DNA of 53,603 nt from Pseudomonadota bacterium (GTDB taxonomy: Bacteria > Pseudomonadota > Gammaproteobacteria > Burkholderiales > Methylophilaceae): positions 1-53,603 of the forward strand of contig JAKQTB010000047.1 in NCBI GenBank assembly GCA_029569495.1, read 5' to 3'. The notes under the pieces are model-generated. The model was given only the letters and a program-made list of their open reading frames with translations, did not search any database and was not told the origin of the DNA. Shown here in pieces: positions 48,568 to 53,603 of this stretch (the first letter of the stretch is position 1; the number at the start of each line of letters is the position of its first letter). The position numbers were made by a program, and so were the translations under genes.

Positions 48568-49209
48568 ATGTCGCATCGCGTGCCTTTAGAACAATACGAA
48601 TTTCTCGTCGACCAGCTAGCTTTGCAAGGTTACGCAATACTACCAAATTTTATGCCAAATGATTTTGTGTTTCAATTAGCCCAGCGGGCCAAACAAATTC
48701 AAAAGACTGGTGCCCTGCGCGTAGCCAATGTCGGCAAACACATGCAGTTGAATGACGCCATACGGAGTGACAGCACTTATTGGCTTGATGATAATAGCCC
48801 AAATGTAGTTGAACAGGATTACTTTGCCATCATGAATACCGTGAAAAGCCAAGTTAACCGAGCACTCTATCTTGGGCTTGATACGCTCGAAAGTCATTTT
48901 GCAATATATTCAATAGGCAGCTTTTACAAAACGCATTTGGATCAATTTAAAACCGATATTTACAAAAACGATGACTTACGTAAACTGAGCTGCATTATTT
49001 ATTTAAATGAAGATTGGCGTCCAGACGACGGTGGTGAACTGAGATTTTATTCAGATTTCGAACGCGGACAGTTTGTTGACATCTGTCCTCAAGGTGGCAC
49101 GTTAGTCGCTTTTTTGTCTGAGCAGTTTTATCACGAAGTGCTACCAGCTAAACGTGAGCGCATCAGCCTTACAGGCTGGTTTAAAACGCGCGCTAATTCT
49201 TCATTGTAA
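48568..49209 (+). CDS. 2OG-Fe(II) oxygenase, prolyl-4-hydroxylase/EGLN-like
   Basis: HLDQF (HxD), YHEVLPAKRERISLTGWF (distal His and Arg); start at MSHRVPLEQ (48568) preferred. Confidence 0.88.
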   Translation: MSHRVPLEQYEFLVDQLALQGYAILPNFMPNDFVFQLAQRAKQIQKTGALRVANVGKHMQLNDAIRSDSTYWLDDNSPNVVEQDYFAIMNTVKSQVNRALYLGLDTLESHFAIYSIGSFYKTHLDQFKTDIYKNDDLRKLSCIIYLNEDWRPDDGGELRFYSDFERGQFVDICPQGGTLVAFLSEQFYHEVLPAKRERISLTGWFKTRANSSL

Positions 49210-49227
49210 TTTTAAACCGAGTGTGTC

Positions 49228-50451
49228 TCAATGCTGTTTCATGAGTCTATTGTATAAACTGGGGCCAGCAAACCCATCTTGCGGTAACTCTTGCGTTGCT
49301 TGATAAGCCCTAATCGCCGCCTGCGTTTTCAGTCCAGGAAAACCATCCGGTTCGCCACAATCAAATCCCAAATTATTTAATTTGGTTTGTAGCGCCCAAA
49401 GCTGATTGTAACTCAGTACCGATTTTTCAGCCGCCTCACCACCCAGAACAGGTAAATCATCTTTTAGTTGGTTCGCCAAATGATTCACTGAAAGTGCGTA
49501 ATTAACCGACTTATTCCAATCCATGATTGCATCAAAATTACTAAACACCATAAACGCAGGGCCTTGCCATCCTTGAGGTAGCAAAATTGCGGCATTTTCT
49601 TGCTTAGGTAGTTGGCTATTATCAATAGCAACAACACCGAGTTGCGTCCATTCATCAGATGTTTTTCGTGTATTAAGCTGTGCTAATTGATACTGAAAGC
49701 CTTGCGGCAATTTAACCTCTAACGCCGAGATTTCATTCTTACGCCATCCCACCTGAGATAGGTAATTGGCGGCCGAAGCAAAGGCATCCTCCAACGAAGT
49801 CCAAATATTGATGCGGCCATCTTGGTCAGCATCTACCCCATACAACATAAACGTGGATGGCATAAATTGCATATGCCCCATGGCGCCCGCCCATGACCCG
49901 CGCATGGCCGAAACGTGATTATGTCCAGCATCAACAATACGCATTACATCTAGCAACTGTGATCTAAAAAAATCACTACGTCTTCCTTCATAGGCAAGCG
50001 TCATAAGGGCGGAAGGAAGACCAAAGTTACCTTTATTTTTCCCGTAATTTGTTTCCATTCCCCAAAACGCGACCAGTATTTCTTTAGGGACGCCATACTG
50101 CGCCTCAACTTTTACGAATAATGATTCATTGAGTTGCAGCATCTGTCTGCCTTGAGATATTTGCTGTGTATTCACACGCGTATCAAGGTAAGTCAAAAAT
50201 GGTGAGATAAACTCTGGCTGAGAACGATCAAGCACAATCACCCTCGGCAAAAATTTTGCATGCTGAAGCGTGGCCTCTATCGTTTTTTCTGAAATTTGAC
50301 TCACGCGCGCTTCATTTTTAAACGCAACCAGCCAATCATTGGATACAGCGTTACGATCTTCAGCAGATGCATTAACACTATAAAGTGTCAGTGAAATAGC
50401 AAGCAAGAGTTTGATGCAAGATTCGATAAGTTTGCGGATTAAATGAAGCAT
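49228..50451 (-). CDS. mltB: Lytic murein transglycosylase B with C-terminal peptidoglycan-binding domain
   Basis: AFWGMETNYGKNKGNF, GSWAGAMGHMQFMPSTF; PGB domain GFDCGEPDGFPGLKTQAAIRAYQ; start at 50451 preferred. Confidence 0.92.
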   Translation of the reverse strand: MLHLIRKLIESCIKLLLAISLTLYSVNASAEDRNAVSNDWLVAFKNEARVSQISEKTIEATLQHAKFLPRVIVLDRSQPEFISPFLTYLDTRVNTQQISQGRQMLQLNESLFVKVEAQYGVPKEILVAFWGMETNYGKNKGNFGLPSALMTLAYEGRRSDFFRSQLLDVMRIVDAGHNHVSAMRGSWAGAMGHMQFMPSTFMLYGVDADQDGRINIWTSLEDAFASAANYLSQVGWRKNEISALEVKLPQGFQYQLAQLNTRKTSDEWTQLGVVAIDNSQLPKQENAAILLPQGWQGPAFMVFSNFDAIMDWNKSVNYALSVNHLANQLKDDLPVLGGEAAEKSVLSYNQLWALQTKLNNLGFDCGEPDGFPGLKTQAAIRAYQATQELPQDGFAGPSLYNRLMKQH

Positions 50452-50506
50452 ACTGCCTGCAATGAATATTAAGTAAATAAATGACGCGTTATGGTCTACC
50501 GAAAAA

Positions 50507-51064
50507 TTAAGCCGTATTCGCCAAATATTTTTCTGCAAAATAGAGCGCCACAATCGATTTTCCATCTGTGATTTCACCGCTAAGAATCATCGAAATACAT
50601 TCATCAAAAGGCACATTAAATACTTCTAGCATTTCATCCTCATCTCGACGATGTTGACCTGCCGTTAATCCTTGCGCCAAATACATATGAATCACTTCGT
50701 TTGAATAGCCAATGCATGGATGTTGGCAACCTAAGCGAACCCATTCACTTGCTGTGTAGCCGGTTTCTTCCAGCAATTCACGTTGACCAGTCGTCAGAAC
50801 GGTCTCATTTGCATCTATTTTACCTGCGGGTAGCTCAATAAATACTTGATGAAGCGGGTAACGAAATTGTTTTTCAAGTATGACGTTGCCATTGGGTAAA
50901 ATTGGCACTACCACTACTGCACCTGGGTGAATGACATATTCACGCTGGCTTGTGTGGCCGTTCGGAAGCTTGACCTGATCGCGCTTAACGGTCAGCATGC
51001 CACCAGAGGCAATCGTTTCAGAACTGATTTGATGCTCAGTTAAATCTACAGATTTTGACATCAT
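50507..51064 (-). CDS. NUDIX hydrolase (ADP-ribose pyrophosphatase-like)
   Basis: ELPAGKIDANETVLTTGQRELLEETGYTA Nudix box. Confidence 0.92.
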   Translation of the reverse strand: MMSKSVDLTEHQISSETIASGGMLTVKRDQVKLPNGHTSQREYVIHPGAVVVVPILPNGNVILEKQFRYPLHQVFIELPAGKIDANETVLTTGQRELLEETGYTASEWVRLGCQHPCIGYSNEVIHMYLAQGLTAGQHRRDEDEMLEVFNVPFDECISMILSGEITDGKSIVALYFAEKYLANTA

Positions 51065-51086
51065 TCAAACCAGCAAAAGGGAGCAA

Positions 51087-51941
51087 CTAAATTGTAGCGA
51101 CGCTAAATGTGTCGCACTTTCTAATATCACCTGTGGTTAATCCCTGATTAAACCAGCGCATGCGCTGTTGAGATGTTCCATGCGTAAAGCTGTCTGGCAC
51201 GGCATAACCTTGCGCCTGTTTTTGCAAAGCATCATCGCCAATAGCGGCTGCCGCTCGCATGGCTTCTTCAACATCACCGGGTTCCAAAATACGGTTTGCA
51301 CCATCCGCATGGTGCGCCCAAACCCCTGCATAACAATCAGCTTGCAACTCTAATCGTACGGAATATTGGTTTGCTTGCGCCTCTGAACGTGCACTTTGGC
51401 GTGCTTGTTGCACCTTATCTGATACCCCAGTAAGGTGCTGAATGTGATGTCCGACTTCATGCGCAATGACATAGGCTTGTGCAAAGTCACCTGGCGCATT
51501 AAATCTGTTTTTCATTTCATCATAAAAGGCTAAATCAATATAAACCTTTTGATCACCTGGACAATAAAAAGGACCCATTGCCGACTGGCCCGTGCCGCAA
51601 GCAGTCGGCGTAGCGCCTCTAAAAAGCACTAATGTTGGCGCAGGATATTGCTGCCCAGCATTTTGAAAAATCTTACTCCAAGTACTCTCGGTACTACCAA
51701 GTACTTTAGCTACAAACTTAGCTTCCACATCATCATTTGGTATTGGTTGAGATTCTACTTGACTGTTTTGCTGTAATCCCTGCCCCATATTTAGCACCAC
51801 TGCTGGATCAACACCAAAATACATAGCCACTAAAGCCAATGCAATTGTTCCTAGCCCAATGCCTCCAGCGCGACCGCCCGTCATGCGTGATCCACGACGG
51901 TCTTCTACATTAGTACTTTCGCGTTCATCTTCTAGGCGCAT
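51087..51941 (-). CDS. Neutral zinc metallopeptidase, YpfJ family
   Basis: MRLEDERESTNVEDRRG, VIAHEVGHHIQHLTG. Confidence 0.93.
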   Translation of the reverse strand: MRLEDERESTNVEDRRGSRMTGGRAGGIGLGTIALALVAMYFGVDPAVVLNMGQGLQQNSQVESQPIPNDDVEAKFVAKVLGSTESTWSKIFQNAGQQYPAPTLVLFRGATPTACGTGQSAMGPFYCPGDQKVYIDLAFYDEMKNRFNAPGDFAQAYVIAHEVGHHIQHLTGVSDKVQQARQSARSEAQANQYSVRLELQADCYAGVWAHHADGANRILEPGDVEEAMRAAAAIGDDALQKQAQGYAVPDSFTHGTSQQRMRWFNQGLTTGDIRKCDTFSVATI

Positions 51942-52003
51942 TTTTTGAATTCCTTGAATGGGTTAAGTGTTCGAACACATAATTACAGAATTAAGCTTTG
52001 TAT

Positions 52004-53464
52004 TTAGCTTAAACTTCTAAATATGGCGTACGCACATATTTCCATCATTTTTTGTGGCATTAAACCCAATACCAAAAGTGCCATTGCGTTTACACCAAGC
52101 ACAATACGCATATCAAGAGCAGCTACAATCGGTGAATAGTCTAACGGCTCATCAAAATACATAAGTTTAATGACTCTTAAATAATAAAACGCACCTACAA
52201 CCGCCATCAGCACCGCAAATACAACTAGCCATAAGTAGCCTGCCTGTAAAGCCGCTTGTAGTACAGCAAACTTAGCATAAAACCCTAACGTCGGCGGCAC
52301 GCCAGCCATACTGAACATCACTATTAACATCAAAAATGCATGCCATGGGCTACGATGATTGAGGCCTTTTAAATCGCTTAATTGCTCTGCCTCGAATCCT
52401 TTGCGAGAAAGCAAAATAATCATGCCAAAACCAGCCAGGGCCATTAACACGTAACTGGAAATGTAGAACAGGGATGAAATATAGCCATTTTGACTCGCAC
52501 TCATTAAGCCAAATAGCATAAAACCAATATGCGAGATGGTTGAGTAAGCCAGCATGCGTTTGAGATTGGTTTGTGCAATGGCAGTAACATTACCCACCAC
52601 AATGGATAATACCGCCATAATCATCAGCATTTGCTGCCAATCGATTGCCATGGTCTGTAAACCTTGCGCTAGCATACGAATTACAAATGCAAACGCAGCA
52701 AGTTTTGGTACTGAACCAATCAACATTGTGACTGCTGTAGGTGATCCTTCGTAAACATCCGGCACCCACATTTGAAAAGGTACTGCGCCCAATTTAAAAG
52801 CCAACCCTGCCACAATAAAAACCAAGCCCAAAATTAACACTGCATATAATTCTTTATGGGGTGCTGGGGCATTCATGAGTGCGTGACTAATGTCTGAAAT
52901 ATTCAAACTGGCAGTCATGCCGTAAATCATACTCATACCATAGAGCAGCATGCCTGAAGCTAAAGCGCCCAGTACAAAGTATTTCATTGCGGCCTCGGTG
53001 GCTCTGGCATTATCACGATCTAGCGCAACAAGCGCATACAAACTTAGTGACAATAACTCTAGACCAATATATAAAGTCAGCATATTCTGGCCAGAAACCA
53101 TCACCATCATACCAACCATTGCAAACAGGACGAGCGCATAGAACTCACCGCGATACATATTGCGGTCAACAATATACTGCCGGCTATAAACGAAGATAAG
53201 TGAGGTGCCAAGATAAATCATGAGCTTCAGCACATCTGCTAAAGAGTCATCCACGAACATGCCATTAAAAGCATAGCCAACACTTGATGTGTGCGTGCTT
53301 GCTGTTAAATAAGCCGCAACAAACAAAGTGGCTTGCGCTAACCAGTAAATAACGATGCGGTTACTTTTGTTTAAAAATAAATCTGCCAGCAATATCAGCA
53401 TCGCCATACTCAACACTACTATCTCAGGTAATGTTGTGATTAAATCGTAACGAATATTTTCCAT
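52004..53464 (-). CDS. nuoN: NADH-quinone oxidoreductase subunit N
   Basis: KYFVLGALASGMLLYGMSMIYG, FKLGAVPFQMWVPDVYEGSPT. Confidence 0.97.
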   Translation of the reverse strand: MENIRYDLITTLPEIVVLSMAMLILLADLFLNKSNRIVIYWLAQATLFVAAYLTASTHTSSVGYAFNGMFVDDSLADVLKLMIYLGTSLIFVYSRQYIVDRNMYRGEFYALVLFAMVGMMVMVSGQNMLTLYIGLELLSLSLYALVALDRDNARATEAAMKYFVLGALASGMLLYGMSMIYGMTASLNISDISHALMNAPAPHKELYAVLILGLVFIVAGLAFKLGAVPFQMWVPDVYEGSPTAVTMLIGSVPKLAAFAFVIRMLAQGLQTMAIDWQQMLMIMAVLSIVVGNVTAIAQTNLKRMLAYSTISHIGFMLFGLMSASQNGYISSLFYISSYVLMALAGFGMIILLSRKGFEAEQLSDLKGLNHRSPWHAFLMLIVMFSMAGVPPTLGFYAKFAVLQAALQAGYLWLVVFAVLMAVVGAFYYLRVIKLMYFDEPLDYSPIVAALDMRIVLGVNAMALLVLGLMPQKMMEICAYAIFRSLS

Positions 53465-53467
53465 AAC

Positions 53468-53603
53468 TTATAGCCCTGCTGACAAACCAATGGGCAGCTT
53501 GCTTTGCGATAGATGAGAAAGAAGTTGTGTCACAGTAGCATTAGTGAGTTCAGTCAATGGTTGTGGGTAAATACCAAGTGCTAGCACCAAAATGGCTAAA
53601 ATA
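53468..53603 (-). CDS. nuoM: NADH-quinone oxidoreductase subunit M, C-terminal fragment
   Basis: Hand translation ...ILAILVLALGIYPQPLTELTNATVTQLLSHLSQSKLPIGLSAGL*; position upstream of nuoN. Confidence 0.85.
   Translation of the reverse strand, partial: ILAILVLALGIYPQPLTELTNATVTQLLSHLSQSKLPIGLSAGL

Overview
The window is a conventional bacterial chromosome segment, nearly all of it on the minus strand. The gene set looks beta-/gammaproteobacterial; a Methylophilaceae-like origin is my guess, not shown.

Modules, left to right:
(1) Polyamine uptake and catabolism: puuD-puuA-spuC-like-potF-potG-potH-potI-gabD-like-puuC-like, transcribed right to left, with the last gene cut by the window edge.
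(2) A solitary PEP-CTERM protein.
(3) A lipid-modification island: Cfa, DUF1365, FAD oxidoreductase, acyl-CoA desaturase, lipocalin, a DUF6134-like secreted protein, DUF1295, DUF2878 and a second CFA-type methyltransferase.
(4) A SulP transporter.
(5) A second amine/polyamine block: PuuB-like oxidase, YqhA-like protein, SpeB, class III aminotransferase, RidA, DadA, an orphan PotF, a PuuR-like regulator, a beta-alanine transaminase and an MmsA-type dehydrogenase.
(6) The cytochrome c maturation set ccmABCDEFGHI, including a short ccmD missing from the ORF track.
(7) Housekeeping genes: tcdA, acpS, pdxJ, recO, era, rnc, DUF4845, lepB, lepA, tRNA-Val(GAC).
(8) A 2OG-Fe(II) oxygenase, mltB, a NUDIX hydrolase, a YpfJ-type protease, nuoN and partial nuoM.

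The most unusual signal is a family of nine dispersed, intergenic, ~65-bp hairpin repeats. Their consensus is roughly CAACCTTTTTCGATGC-[CTGCGAGCC-TTATAAATAAA-GGCTCGCAG]-AG(G)CAT-A/T-tract-CTCGG. They sit mostly just 3' of minus-strand transcription units. One copy has its hairpin core inverted between unchanged flanks, and there are two 3'-tail subtypes. A strong sigma-54-type promoter match lies upstream of the orphan potF. No CRISPR array, phage, transposase or defence system was seen.
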